In this document: positions 34,008 to 43,001 of the stretch, one piece after another | Layout: each line of letters opens with the position of its first letter | Position numbering within the stretch: the stretch's first letter is position 1 | NCBI RefSeq assembly: GCF_019599265.1 | Contig: NZ_JAHZTC010000001.1 | Coordinates: forward strand, 248,001-312,000 | DNA from: Pontibacter sp. HSC-14F20 | Lineage (GTDB): Bacteria; Bacteroidota; Bacteroidia; Cytophagales; Hymenobacteraceae | DNA length: 64,000 nt | Reading direction: 5' to 3' | The notes under the pieces: model-generated | What the model was told of the DNA's origin: nothing | The model's database searches: none | What the model saw: only the letters and a program-made list of their open reading frames with translations | Position numbers and translations under genes: made by a program

Positions 34008-34475
34008 TTACGGAAGGGTTTTCAGTCCCATGTTTCCAAGGTATGAGCCGGCAGCCATGAGCAGGCACGAAATAATCACCCCGATGCTCACCGCCATGAA
34101 CGCCTTGTAGCGCTCTATCTTTAGAAAATAGGCCGCCAGCGTACCCATATAAGCGCCGGTCCCGGGCAGCGGAATCATCACAAAAACCATCAGGCCCCAG
34201 AAGCCATACTTCTGTATGTCAGCACCTACGCCTTTTTTGGCTCTTCTGCCCAGCTTGATCACGCCTTTCTTATAGGTCCGGTTAGGCCAAAGTTTTTTGC
34301 TGAACGACTCGATCAGCCAGGCCAGCAAAGGGAAAATAAGCAGGTTGCCGATAAGTCCTACCGCAAAAGCCCAGAAAACAGGCATATCATTCAGCACGGC
34401 GTACGGAATGCCCGCCCGCGCCTCCCCAAAAGGGGAGATGCTAAGCAGGAAAGTATACATCAGTATTTCAAACAT
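34008..34475 (-). CDS. Small multidrug export protein family (Sm_multidrug_ex), about 155 aa
   Basis: The ATG at 34475 (MFEILMYTFLLSISPFGEARAGIPYAV) is preferred; the frame is open 20 codons upstream. The protein has about four helices with the family's marks: the SPFGEARAGIPYAV loop, SKKLWPNRTYKKGVIKLGRR and GLMVFVMIPLPGTGAYMGTLAAYFL, which resembles DedA-like re-entrant loops. The family name comes from early drug-export studies; the real function is uncertain. It lies upstream of the calcium antiporter gene on the same strand. Confidence 0.8.
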   Translation of the reverse strand: MFEILMYTFLLSISPFGEARAGIPYAVLNDMPVFWAFAVGLIGNLLIFPLLAWLIESFSKKLWPNRTYKKGVIKLGRRAKKGVGADIQKYGFWGLMVFVMIPLPGTGAYMGTLAAYFLKIERYKAFMAVSIGVIISCLLMAAGSYLGNMGLKTLP

Positions 34476-34630
34476 AAAAAGAGACGGGAGAGAATATCTC
34501 CGGTAAAAATGTAAAGGTAAGTAATACACCGTCAATTTTGTTTCAGGACCTGGCGTGTATTTGCAATCGGGCAGCTTTTTCAGCTAACATTTTGCTATAC
34601 CCATCAAAATAACCCTTCCAAAAACAGGCT

Positions 34631-36055
34631 TTAAACGGCAACAGGTTTTTCTTCTTCCTGCAGCAACTCAGGGTTTGTTGTTTCTACCAGGCCAGTTTCC
34701 GGGTGCGGATCGAACTCGCCTTCCCAGCGTGCCACTACGGCGGTGGCCAGGCAATTGCCGGTTACATTAATGGAAGTGCGGGCCATGTCCATGAGTTCGT
34801 CTATACCTAAAATGGCGAACAGCGGCCACACCGGCAGATTAAAGGAAGCGACCGTGCCCAGTAGGATCACAAGCGAGGCACGCGGCACACCGGCTACGCC
34901 TTTGCTGGTGAGCATCAGCGTGAACACCATCAGCAATTGTTGTTCCCAGGTTAGATCGATACCGGCAGCCTGCGCCACAAACACGGCGGCCAGCGCCAGG
35001 TATAGCGTCGTGCCGTCGAGGTTAAAACTGTAGCCGGTCGGCATTACAAAAGCTACTATACGGCGCGGTACACCCAGCTTCTCCATCTCCTCCATAGCAC
35101 GCGGCAAGGCCGCCTCCGAACTGGTAGTGGCAAAAGCAATGGACACCGGACCCGAAATAGCTTTCAGGAAACGCACGATCGGAACGCGGGCGATGAGCGC
35201 AATCGGCAGGAGCACCAGCAGCAAAAAGGCCAGCAGCGCCACGTAGAGCGTGGCCAGCAACTGAAACAAATTCACCAGTATGCCAAAGCCCATGTGGCCC
35301 ACCGTGTAAGCAATGGCCGCACCCACACCTATCGGCGCAAAGTACATAATGATGTTTGTGAACTTGAACATCGTCTCAGAAAGGCTCTCGCAGAAGTCGA
35401 TCATCGGCTTGCGCATTTTCTCCGTTACCATGGCCAGACCAATGGCAAAGATCACGCTGAACACCACGATCTGCAGTACCTGCCCCTCGGCTACTGACTT
35501 GGCAATGTTCTCAGGAAATACGTGTAGGATGATGTCGGACCAGGTTTGTTTAACCGGCGCCTGAATCTCCTCCGTCTCCGCAATACTTGTCATATCGATG
35601 CCTTCGCCGGCTTTGCTGATGTTAATGGCAGCCAGACCAATGAAAAGGGCAAGGGTGGTCACTACCTCAAAGTATAGCAAGGCTTTCCAGCCCATGCTAC
35701 CGATCTGCTTCAGGTTGGCATGCCCGGCTATACCTACCACCAGCGTGGCAAAGATGAGCGGCGCGATGATCGTTTTGATCAGCTTCAGGAACACCTTACT
35801 CAGTACGTTGAGGTTTTGAGCGAACTGCGGAAAATCGTAACCAATCTGGGCACCGACCACCATGCTGATTAGGATCCAGGTGGTGAGGGAGCGCTTCTGT
35901 AGTCCGTAAAGCAGCAGCACGCCGGTACCTCCCCAACGGATCGCAGTGAGGACTTCGGTTGGCAGCGCAATAATTTCATACTGCTGGAGCACCGTGAGGA
36001 GAGCGGCAATGCTGATACAGATCAGGGTTGCCAGTGGCAAAAAGGCCTTCTTCAT
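34631..36055 (-). CDS. Dicarboxylate/amino acid:cation symporter (DAACS family)
   Basis: The 474-residue polytopic protein carries the sequence hallmarks of GltP/GltPh transporters: AFATTSSEAALPRAMEEME (the Ser-rich tip of hairpin 1), GYSFNLDGTTLYLALAAVF (variant of NMDGT), and SKGVAGVPRASLVIL (hairpin 2), followed by DELMDMARTSINVTGNCLATAVVA with the substrate-binding Asp and Asn. It should import glutamate, aspartate or C4-dicarboxylates with Na+ or H+. An N-terminal extension of about 60 residues with extra hydrophobic segments is longer than usual for the family. Confidence 0.9.
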   Translation of the reverse strand: MKKAFLPLATLICISIAALLTVLQQYEIIALPTEVLTAIRWGGTGVLLLYGLQKRSLTTWILISMVVGAQIGYDFPQFAQNLNVLSKVFLKLIKTIIAPLIFATLVVGIAGHANLKQIGSMGWKALLYFEVVTTLALFIGLAAINISKAGEGIDMTSIAETEEIQAPVKQTWSDIILHVFPENIAKSVAEGQVLQIVVFSVIFAIGLAMVTEKMRKPMIDFCESLSETMFKFTNIIMYFAPIGVGAAIAYTVGHMGFGILVNLFQLLATLYVALLAFLLLVLLPIALIARVPIVRFLKAISGPVSIAFATTSSEAALPRAMEEMEKLGVPRRIVAFVMPTGYSFNLDGTTLYLALAAVFVAQAAGIDLTWEQQLLMVFTLMLTSKGVAGVPRASLVILLGTVASFNLPVWPLFAILGIDELMDMARTSINVTGNCLATAVVARWEGEFDPHPETGLVETTNPELLQEEEKPVAV

Positions 36056-36077
36056 ATAGCTAGCGAAAAGGGTTGTA

Positions 36078-36308
36078 CTAGTTAGAAGAAGGGTTTTTGC
36101 CCGGTCCGTCCTTGTCGTTTACAGACTTGTCGAGCTCACTTTTGATCTCGTTTGTAGCGTCTTTGAACTCGCGGATGCCACGACCCAGGCCGCGGGCCAG
36201 TTCAGGTATGCGTTTGGCACCAAATAATAGCAGGATAGCAAATATGATAATGGTTACTTCGGCGCCTCCCAGGCTTCCTATGAAGGCAAAAATTCCAATG
36301 CTGTTCAT
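36078..36308 (-). CDS. tatA: Sec-independent protein translocase subunit TatA/E
   Basis: The 76-residue protein has one N-terminal membrane helix (EVTIIIFAILLLFG), then the conserved FGAKRIPELARGLGRGIREFKDA amphipathic helix and a charged disordered tail (DKSVNDKDGPGKNPSSN). This is the standard TatA/E architecture, forming the pore for folded proteins. No tatC is in this window. The position, 22 bp upstream of the symporter gene, suggests cotranscription. Confidence 0.93.
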   Translation of the reverse strand: MNSIGIFAFIGSLGGAEVTIIIFAILLLFGAKRIPELARGLGRGIREFKDATNEIKSELDKSVNDKDGPGKNPSSN

Positions 36309-36567
36309 TTGTGATATGTAAATGAGTTTTGAGTAGAGTTGATTGATTCAATTACTCCCTGTTGGCAGAAGTGCTACGACAGCAGATAGGGGCCGCCATA
36401 CAAAAAGTATAGGGCTGCAAAAGCTGCTTGGTAAACACGTGCAGACAACAGGTACAGGAAAAGAAGGATGTAGCAGGCTGTGAAACAGCACCGGCTATAC
36501 CTGCGGGTACCAGGCGATGCTGGTAAATTGACGCAGGTTTATTCTGAAAAGGGAATACAGGAGGGAC

Positions 36568-36912
36568 CTAGGGAGCCTGGGGCTGACTGGAAGTATAGAA
36601 AAACTGACAGAAGAAATTATCGCCAGGGGCCCGGGCCGCATAGGGAGGGACCGCTTTCTGGCGTGTGAACCGGATCAGTTGTGTCCGGAAAACAGTGGCC
36701 GCAGGCTGTAAATTGAATGTAAGGGTGGCGGCTGTTCCTTCCTCGGCCAGGTATAGCATACCCGACTGCAGCCCGGTGACGCTGTTGTCGCTGCTTACCG
36801 TTTCGTCCTGTGCTATACCTGCTTGGTTGTGCTGAACCAGCTGTGTTGTATCAAAGGCATACGTTTGTGTGCTCTGGAGCAGAACGACCCAGAGCAGAGC
36901 AATCGACATCAT
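36568..36912 (-). CDS. Hypothetical secreted protein, about 114 aa
   Basis: The frame opens at 36984, but the start at 36912 (MMSIALLWVVLLQSTQTYA) gives a clean signal peptide. The mature part is small and rich in Thr, Gln and Ala, without a recognisable domain. It is preceded by a stretch with no gene. Low-complexity content makes this a tentative call. Confidence 0.35.
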   Translation of the reverse strand: MMSIALLWVVLLQSTQTYAFDTTQLVQHNQAGIAQDETVSSDNSVTGLQSGMLYLAEEGTAATLTFNLQPAATVFRTQLIRFTRQKAVPPYAARAPGDNFFCQFFYTSSQPQAP

Positions 36913-37061
36913 GAAATGCCTCAAAAAGCGGTATTCAGGCAGAAACAGGGCCATAAGCAACCGCAAATATACTATTATTTGCAAGGAAGTCAGTGAACCT
37001 GAAGTATATATTTAGCCTCCGGAAGTGATTAATAATGATAGGAGCAGCCACCTGTTTAAAG

Positions 37062-37092
37062 AAAAGGCCTGCTCCGGTTAGGCAGGCCTTTT
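37062..37092 (-). terminator. Terminator of the 5'-nucleotidase/SoxB-like gene
   Basis: The arms at 37062-37072 and 37082-37092 (11 bp, perfect) enclose a 9-nt loop, with a flanking A4/T4 stretch. It is just downstream of the stop codon at 37097. Confidence 0.7.
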
Positions 37093-37096
37093 AGTT

Positions 37097-38746
37097 TTAT
37101 CGGAAAGTATAGTCCACGTTTGGCAGCTGCGACAGTACCGGAGCTTCCAGGTCGAGCGCTTTGGCGCGCCCGTCAATCTTCGGGGCCACGGTGCCATGGT
37201 GCTTCAGGTATTCCTCCAGCACATCATGCACTGTATAGTCGAGCACTTTTGGGTCTTTAGCGTTGGGCATGCGGCAGAGCATGTGCTCGGACTCACCTCT
37301 ACGTAAACAGGCCGCCAGGGTATACACTTTGTTCAGATCCAGTGGCTTTCCAACTACCGTAATCGACTGTACCCGTTGCCCTTTCGGAGCATTGGCGTTG
37401 AAGTTCATTTCCATACCTGAGAAACGAACCACCCAGCCTCCGAAGCGCTCCAGTGGATTTTCAGCAAACACGTTGTGCAGCTCTTTTTCCATCCAGTCAT
37501 GTATCTGCTGGCCGGTCGCCTTGCCTACTTTGGCGTTCTCGTTCACAGGCAGCATATTCCATACATCACTTACAGTTATCGGGGCTTTGCCGTCGGCACC
37601 GGGCACGATCGGTGTGCTGAACCGGAAACCATTGGAGAAGGCAATGTCAGCACCGGTTTTCCAGCGTAGAGCATCGGTGATCATATTGTCCATGGCATTT
37701 TCGACTACCAGGTAGCGGTAAAGCGGTTCGGAGGTATAGCCCAGCACCCGATCCATCTCCTGCTTGTAAGGGGCCATTTGCGCCTCCACTATACCTTGTA
37801 CCACCGGGTCGGCAGGGTATACGGCCGGGTCCACATCAATCAGTTCGTAACGCTGCCCCACAATCTTGCCGTCTTTTACCTCCAGGTCGAGGCGGCCAAC
37901 AAACGAGGCGAAAGCGCCCGGCTCCACTACCTGCGCATATTTGCGCTGCAGCGGCTTCCGGATTCTTTCATGGGTATCGTTGCCCAGCACAAAGTCCACG
38001 CCCTCAATTTCAGGCTGGTCGGCCAGGTAAATCTGCTTCGAAATGCCCAGGTGCGTAACTAGAAAGAGGATGTCTACACCTTGTTCTTCTTTCAGCTCTT
38101 TGATCAAAGGCTGCAGGTTATCTTCCAGCCCTGTAAACACAAGGCCCTTGCTAAAGGATGGGTTCTGACGGATGGGCACTTCCGGGTCGTTATAAGAAAT
38201 AAATCCAAGCTTGACGCCTTTCACTTCCTTCACCATATAAGGCGGGTATAAAAGTTCGTTGGTTTGCTCGTCCCAGATGTTGGCGCACACGACCGGTTTG
38301 CCATAGGAATTGAGCACGTCGCGCATTTTTTGGCTGCCGAAGATCACCTCCCAGTTGCCCGGAATGAGAAAGTCGTAGTCCATGGCGCTGATAACGGGGC
38401 CAAAAACGGCTCCTTCAGAAAGCGCCGCCACGGCACTGCCCTGTATCAGATCACCGCCATCCACGATTACGGTGCCGCCTGGGTTTTCGGCTTTCATCTG
38501 CTTGAAAATTGTTTGGATATTGGCTACGCCGCCGCGCTCTTTAAATACGAACTTACCGTTTTCGACGAACATTTCCTGATGAGGCAAAAGTTGTCCGTGA
38601 ATGTCGGCTGTCTGCAGGATGGTAATGGTTTCGACGCCTTCTTCTTTTTGCGTCTGTGTTTCTTCGGTAGAGGCGGACTGGCAGGAGGTAAAGCCAAGTG
38701 CCAGGATAGGTAGAGCAGCGAGGAGAAGCTGAAGGTTTCTTTTCAT
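37097..38746 (-). CDS. Metallophosphatase/5'-nucleotidase family lipoprotein, SoxB-like
   Basis: The 549-residue protein has a lipoprotein signal (TSC; Cys22), a metallophosphoesterase domain and a C-terminal 5'-nucleotidase domain. Metal ligands are visible: Asp48-x-His50 (TADIHGQL), Asp99 (VDGGDL), Asn131 in GNWE, His in VTHLG and NDTH. The usual GNHE motif of nucleotidases is GNWE here; the SoxB (thiosulfohydrolase) branch also has Trp after this position. A perfect TGTGA-N6-TCACA box at 38823-38838 places it in the sulfur regulon of this region. A sulfur substrate is thus possible, though no soxYZ genes are seen. Confidence 0.78.
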   Translation of the reverse strand: MKRNLQLLLAALPILALGFTSCQSASTEETQTQKEEGVETITILQTADIHGQLLPHQEMFVENGKFVFKERGGVANIQTIFKQMKAENPGGTVIVDGGDLIQGSAVAALSEGAVFGPVISAMDYDFLIPGNWEVIFGSQKMRDVLNSYGKPVVCANIWDEQTNELLYPPYMVKEVKGVKLGFISYNDPEVPIRQNPSFSKGLVFTGLEDNLQPLIKELKEEQGVDILFLVTHLGISKQIYLADQPEIEGVDFVLGNDTHERIRKPLQRKYAQVVEPGAFASFVGRLDLEVKDGKIVGQRYELIDVDPAVYPADPVVQGIVEAQMAPYKQEMDRVLGYTSEPLYRYLVVENAMDNMITDALRWKTGADIAFSNGFRFSTPIVPGADGKAPITVSDVWNMLPVNENAKVGKATGQQIHDWMEKELHNVFAENPLERFGGWVVRFSGMEMNFNANAPKGQRVQSITVVGKPLDLNKVYTLAACLRRGESEHMLCRMPNAKDPKVLDYTVHDVLEEYLKHHGTVAPKIDGRAKALDLEAPVLSQLPNVDYTFR

Positions 38747-38793
38747 GGTGAGGTTGAATGTTGAGAGGCAAGCCCGATTTTCAGGCTTTCCTA

Positions 38794-38838
38794 CAAATAT
38801 GACCTAAAGAAAACCGACCGGGTGTGACTATTGTCACA
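38794..38838 (-). promoter_or_regulatory. Crp/Fnr-type box A and promoter of the SoxB-like gene
   Basis: TGTGACTATTGTCACA (38823-38838) is a perfect TGTGA-N6-TCACA palindrome. The -7 element on the minus strand is CATATTTG (38794-38801). GTGA begins 30 nt from the end of the -7 element, as in the five other copies. The predicted transcript start is about 40 nt upstream of the start codon. Confidence 0.75.
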
Positions 38839-38847
38839 GGCATGGAT

Positions 38848-39576
38848 TTACATAAACACGCTTTCCAGCACATCGCCTACAAAATAGGCCAGCGAGGCAG
38901 CCAAACCGCCCAGCAAAAGTGTCTCCGCTATACCTGCCAGCACGTTGCGCTCGGTCACAATACTTTTCAGAACTCCCACAATGGTCAGGGCTATACCTGT
39001 CAGCACACTCGAATAGAGGAACAGCTCGGTGCTGTCCATACCTGAATCGAGACCGGCGAAAATGTAGGCCAGCAGTGGGATAGAACCTACCAGGATGAAG
39101 CTGAGAAAAGTAACCGAGGCAGTTTTGACGGGCGTTTTGCCGTCTTTGGTCATTTCGAGTTCTTCTTTCATCATGGTGTCCACCCACACATCTTTGTCAG
39201 AAGTGATCACTTTTACAACCTGGTCGAGGAGTTCGCCTTTAAAACCTTTGGCCGCGTAGATTTCCCGGATTTCCTGTTTTTCCATTTCGACCGAGTGCTC
39301 GACCTCCCAGTACTCGCGGGTCTTATGCCGGTCGAAATTATCGCGTGTGGCTTTGGTGGAGAAGAAGTTACCCACCGACATGGAAAAGCCGTCCGCGATC
39401 AGGTTAGCCATCCCCAGGATGATCACGACGGATGTGCCCAGGCTGGCGCCTTCCGCGCCCGCCACCACAGCAAAGGTGGTAATGGCGCCGTCGACACCCC
39501 CATACACAAACTCAGAAATGTATTCTTTCTTGAAAAAGAGAATTTTATCATCCGCCTGTTTTTCGAGGTGTTGCAT
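38848..39576 (-). CDS. VIT1/CCC1-family membrane transporter
   Basis: The 242-residue protein shows the family pattern: the first helix GGVDGAITTFAVVAGAEGASLGTSVVIILGMANLIADGFSMSVGNFFSTK, a cytoplasmic Glu-rich loop (EMEKQEIREIYAAKGFKG), then further helices such as TFLSFILVGSIPLLAYIFAGL and GLAASLAYFVGD. Members move Fe2+ or Mn2+ out of the cytoplasm. The Met/Glu-rich middle loop is the typical metal-binding region. It lies upstream of the SoxB-like gene but ends before the regulatory box, so the two are separately controlled. Confidence 0.82.
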   Translation of the reverse strand: MQHLEKQADDKILFFKKEYISEFVYGGVDGAITTFAVVAGAEGASLGTSVVIILGMANLIADGFSMSVGNFFSTKATRDNFDRHKTREYWEVEHSVEMEKQEIREIYAAKGFKGELLDQVVKVITSDKDVWVDTMMKEELEMTKDGKTPVKTASVTFLSFILVGSIPLLAYIFAGLDSGMDSTELFLYSSVLTGIALTIVGVLKSIVTERNVLAGIAETLLLGGLAASLAYFVGDVLESVFM

Positions 39577-39663
39577 GGTGCGGGCTTTTAGGTTGAAGTG
39601 TAGCTAAATTACAGGTAAAAAAGAAAGTACTCGAGCCAGGCGTGAGATGGTTGTAATAAAAGC

Positions 39664-40608
39664 TTAATTCAGCTGACTAACCTCTTCTGCAGGTATAGCC
39701 TCATCCGCTTTCTCTGAACTAACCAGTTGCTCAGGTATAGCCGAACGCTCTCTGAAAGGATAAATCTGTTGCGTTACAAAAGACGTCGGATAAGCTTCCA
39801 CATCTTCAAAACCGAGTTCAATATCACGGCCGTCTGCGGGCATATAAACTGTTCCGAACAGATAATCCCACACACTCAGGCTAATGCCGTAATTGGCGCC
39901 GTAACGATGAGGGATGTGCCTGGCGTGGTGCCAGATGTGCATCTGCGGATTGTTGAGCAGATAGCGCAGCGGACCCAACGGAATGTGCAGGTTGGAATGA
40001 TTGAAATGGCCTATGGTAGTGGCGAAAATATGCACCAGGAAAAAATCCTGGATACCAAAGCCGATCATGGCCAGCGGTATGTACTCGATGGTGCGGTATA
40101 CTACAGTTTCGCCCCAGTGAAAGCGCAGGTGCGCCGCAAAACCCATCTGCTGCACCGAGTGATGTACCTTGTGAAAGCGCCACAGAAAATCGGAGCGGTG
40201 CAGGAGGCGGTGCACGTTCCATTGTATGAAATCGCGCAGCACAAAAAGTGTAAGCAACTGTGCCCACACCGGCGACGACTGTATCTCAAAAGCCACCAGA
40301 TTCTGTATGCCGAACAGGCCCAGGAAATCGTTGAAAGCCTCTACGCCAATATTGGAAATGGCATTGAAACCGACCAGCGAGAACAGGAAAAAGTTAAAAA
40401 ACATGTAGAAGCCGTCGAGCCAGAAATCCTGCCGGATTTTGGCCTGGGTTTTCCGCCACGGCACCACAATTTCAAGCAGCCAGAAAACTAGCGACAGCCC
40501 CATCAGCCAGTAAAAATAATTGCCCCAGCTTGGGTGCAGCATCTCCTGCCACAGGTAGTTCCCGTAGTCTGAAAACGAACGCGTGAAGATGTGCCAGTAT
40601 TTTTCCAT
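39664..40608 (-). CDS. Sterol desaturase/fatty acid hydroxylase family protein
   Basis: The 314-residue membrane protein has several helices and the histidine clusters of the di-iron hydroxylase family: HRLLHR (H-x3-H), HKVHHS (H-x2-HH) and a later HIWHHARH (H-x2-HH). These bind the two iron ions that activate oxygen for lipid hydroxylation or desaturation. It is the last gene of the rhodanese/YeeE operon, 23 bp after the DsrE-like gene. Its role in a sulfur operon is unusual, and its lipid substrate is not known. Confidence 0.85.
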   Translation of the reverse strand: MEKYWHIFTRSFSDYGNYLWQEMLHPSWGNYFYWLMGLSLVFWLLEIVVPWRKTQAKIRQDFWLDGFYMFFNFFLFSLVGFNAISNIGVEAFNDFLGLFGIQNLVAFEIQSSPVWAQLLTLFVLRDFIQWNVHRLLHRSDFLWRFHKVHHSVQQMGFAAHLRFHWGETVVYRTIEYIPLAMIGFGIQDFFLVHIFATTIGHFNHSNLHIPLGPLRYLLNNPQMHIWHHARHIPHRYGANYGISLSVWDYLFGTVYMPADGRDIELGFEDVEAYPTSFVTQQIYPFRERSAIPEQLVSSEKADEAIPAEEVSQLN

Positions 40609-40631
40609 TCGGCTATACCTGAACCAGCAAT

Positions 40632-41084
40632 TTAAAACTTAATGTAGCCCCAGCCATCGTCCTGCTTCATAATGATTTCGCCTATACCCATTGGTACTGT
40701 CGGCACACCGGGTGATAGCTGATTTTTAGAGACTTTTTGCACTTGCATGGTGTTTTCGCAGGCTACAAACTGAACGCCTTTTTCCTGCAAAGCTTTAATG
40801 GCAGCAGCCTGTTTGGTTTTGTCTGTCACCAACAAATGTAGTGCTTTGCCATGTACTACTACCTCGATCTGCGCATCAGGCCAGCCACGCTTGATGTTGT
40901 TAAGTTGCCGCATCAAACTGGTATAGCGGGCCGTGTCGCCTTCGGCCAAATCATATACTATGCGGCGGTGCGTAGCTTGCTCTGCTTTTGTGGTAGCTGA
41001 ACTTTTATCAGATTTCTTTTGCGCGAAGGCAGCAGGAGCGGTCATCATGGCGATTAAGATAACAAAGATCAGCTTCAGTTTCAT
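40632..41084 (-). CDS. DsrE-like periplasmic protein
   Basis: The 150-residue protein has a signal peptide (MKLKLIFVILIAMMTAPAAFA), a basic linker and a DsrE-like alpha/beta domain (RRIVYDLAEGDTARYTSLMRQLNNIKRGW, IEVVVHGKALHLLV, ALQEKGVQFVACENTM). The Cys in VACENTM is placed as the sulfur-accepting Cys in DsrE/TusD proteins. It could carry persulfide sulfur in the periplasm. It lies within the sulfur operon between the TlpA-like gene and the sterol desaturase gene. Confidence 0.8.
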   Translation of the reverse strand: MKLKLIFVILIAMMTAPAAFAQKKSDKSSATTKAEQATHRRIVYDLAEGDTARYTSLMRQLNNIKRGWPDAQIEVVVHGKALHLLVTDKTKQAAAIKALQEKGVQFVACENTMQVQKVSKNQLSPGVPTVPMGIGEIIMKQDDGWGYIKF

Positions 41085-41164
41085 AAAAAGCAGCTAAAGG
41101 GGATGATTAAATTCTATGACCGTGATGCAGGCTTGTGCTGTTTAAACTAGATTTGGGAAGAGCT

Positions 41165-41794
41165 TTATTTTGCTAATCCCAGCAAAAACTCGCGCACTTC
41201 CTTGGTATCGTATTCGGCCATACCTTCCTGCTTCGCCACAATTTTTCCTTCGGGCGAGATAATGAACGTGGTAGGTATAGCGGTGCTGTAAAACTCCTGC
41301 GGAAACTGGCTGCCCGGGATATAAACCGGGAAGGTATAGCCTTTCTTGTCGATAAACTTCTTCACCTTCGCCATACCGCCTTCGTCAACCGACAACATCA
41401 CAAATGCCACTTTGTTTGGGTCCATTTTCTTGTACAGGCTATGGATATTGGGCATCTCCGCAATGCAAGGCGGACACCAGGTTGCCCAGATGTTGAGGAA
41501 AATCACCTTGCCCTTCAGGCTTTCGAAAGCAACAGTTTTGCCATCCAAGTCTACCATTTTAAATCCGGCACCTGCCATGGACGCGTTGGCACTTGCAAAC
41601 GAAGTTGTTTCTGATGTAGCAGTCACTTCATCGATGCTCGGCACATCGGCGTTTTTTATACCTGTGGCCAGCAAAATGCGCTGCACCTGCCCGATGGCTT
41701 CGGTGTGTAAGCCTGTCAGGTATAGGATGCCGAAAATACCAAGTGTGATCGCCCAACCGGGTATATTTTTGATTGAAAATTTATTCATGCTCAA
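41165..41794 (-). CDS. TlpA-like thioredoxin-fold protein
   Basis: The 209-residue protein has an N-terminal membrane anchor (about 13-30), a linker, then a thioredoxin domain with the active site WCPPC (106-110) and the cis-proline loop AIPTTFIIS near 177. The domain faces the periplasm. Such proteins reduce or oxidise thiols of exported proteins, and in sulfur operons often provide electrons for sulfur-carrier Cys residues. It is placed 80 bp upstream of the DsrE-like gene, in the same operon. Confidence 0.9.
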   Translation of the reverse strand: MSMNKFSIKNIPGWAITLGIFGILYLTGLHTEAIGQVQRILLATGIKNADVPSIDEVTATSETTSFASANASMAGAGFKMVDLDGKTVAFESLKGKVIFLNIWATWCPPCIAEMPNIHSLYKKMDPNKVAFVMLSVDEGGMAKVKKFIDKKGYTFPVYIPGSQFPQEFYSTAIPTTFIISPEGKIVAKQEGMAEYDTKEVREFLLGLAK

Positions 41795-41824
41795 GGTATA
41801 TAAATACTAAAGGGTGAATGCTGC

Positions 41825-41870
41825 TAGGGTATTTGGTAAAGAAGCTACTCTGTTAGCTAACCAATACCCT
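41825..41870. promoter_or_regulatory. Long imperfect hairpin between the YeeE and TlpA genes
   Basis: TAGGGTATTTGGT (41825-41837) and ACCAATACCCT (41860-41870) pair with one bulge. An inner AGCTA/TAGCT stem extends the structure. It occupies the 113-bp gap in the sulfur operon, so it may be an attenuator, an RNA processing site or an end of the upstream part. Confidence 0.45.
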
Positions 41871-41907
41871 ATACCGCAGGTTCAGAATGCTGCGGAATTG
41901 ATTTAAA

Positions 41908-42321
41908 TTAATGCGGCAGTCTGTCTTTTACAATGCCATAAAAAAAGGTACCTGCCAGGGCGCCACCAATCGCGATCAGAATTACCCAGTAGCTGTAACC
42001 TATGTTCACAAACATCGGGCCCGGACAAGCGCCTGTCAGGGCCCAGCCCAAGCCGAATATGCTGCCGCCAATGAGGTAGCGAGGAACCGACTTTTCTTTG
42101 GGTGTGAACACGATCGGGTTGCCCTGGTAGTCGCGCATTTTAAATTTTTTGATCAGGAAAGTGGCCAGTGTGCCCAGTACCACCGCCGTACCGATGATGC
42201 CATACATGTGGAAGTCCTGGAAACGGAACATCTCCTGAATACGGAACCACGAAATCGCCTCTGACTTACTCATCACGATGCCGAACACGATGCCGGCTAT
42301 TATAAATTTAATACTTTTCAC
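41908..42321 (-). CDS. YeeE/YedE-family half-transporter (second half)
   Basis: The 137-residue membrane protein has four helices and the GLGWALTGACPGPMF motif with its conserved Cys, which is the signature of the YeeE/TsuA group of thiosulfate/sulfur-compound channels. It is shorter than full YeeE because the protein is split into two genes here; the partner is the next gene upstream (26-bp gap). The two halves should pair into one pore importing thiosulfate or related sulfur. Confidence 0.88.
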   Translation of the reverse strand: MKSIKFIIAGIVFGIVMSKSEAISWFRIQEMFRFQDFHMYGIIGTAVVLGTLATFLIKKFKMRDYQGNPIVFTPKEKSVPRYLIGGSIFGLGWALTGACPGPMFVNIGYSYWVILIAIGGALAGTFFYGIVKDRLPH

Positions 42322-42347
42322 GATTTATAGTTTAGATTAGTGACGAC

Positions 42348-42905
42348 TTAGAAAATTAAAGGCATCAACATAAAAGTGGTGATCAGACCACCGATGAAAA
42401 AGCCGATTACAGCGATAAGAGAGGGTAGCTGCAAATCCGAAATACCACTGATGGCATGACCCGAGGTGCAGCCTCCTGCGTAGCGCGAGCCAAACCCGAT
42501 CGCAAAACCGCCCAGTAGCAAAATCAGGAATCCTTTAAGTGTAAATGCAGCGCTCAGACTGAAAATTTCCTCCGGCTGCATACCGTCCGGCGATGTTATT
42601 CCCAGTTGCTGCAGATCCTCAACAGTGGACTGCGAGATCTGAACTGCTTCCCCGTTCGATAGGAATTCTGCCGAAATAAAACCACCGATGATGGCACCAA
42701 CCAGGAACAACAGGTTCCAGGTCTGGGCGCGCCAGTCGAAGTCAAAAAACTTAACTTTTTTGCCGGCACCGCAGGCCGAACAGATGGTGCGCAGGTTGGA
42801 AGAAAAACCAAACGACTTGCCGAAAAACAACAGCATCACCATGATAGAAGCGATCACGATACCCGAGGTATACCAAGGCCATGGTTGTCTTATAAGCTCT
42901 AACAT
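42348..42905 (-). CDS. YeeE/YedE-family half-transporter (first half)
   Basis: The 185-residue membrane protein carries the family motif FGSRYAGGCTSGHAISG, with the conserved Cys for sulfur relay, near residues 140-156. CSACGAGKKVKFFDFDWRAQTWN in a loop provides two extra Cys. It precedes the second YeeE/YedE half by 26 bp. The pair is likely to import thiosulfate or another sulfane-sulfur compound. It begins 96 bp after the rhodanese gene and shares its boxed promoter. Confidence 0.88.
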   Translation of the reverse strand: MLELIRQPWPWYTSGIVIASIMVMLLFFGKSFGFSSNLRTICSACGAGKKVKFFDFDWRAQTWNLLFLVGAIIGGFISAEFLSNGEAVQISQSTVEDLQQLGITSPDGMQPEEIFSLSAAFTLKGFLILLLGGFAIGFGSRYAGGCTSGHAISGISDLQLPSLIAVIGFFIGGLITTFMLMPLIF

Positions 42906-43001
42906 AACTTTTTAAAAATTTAATTACCGTTTTTGATTGGGAGAGAAGAGCAGGAAAAGAGCGAGGTCGCATGCCCCTTCCGTATCTGCTCCAGTTTTTA
43001 T

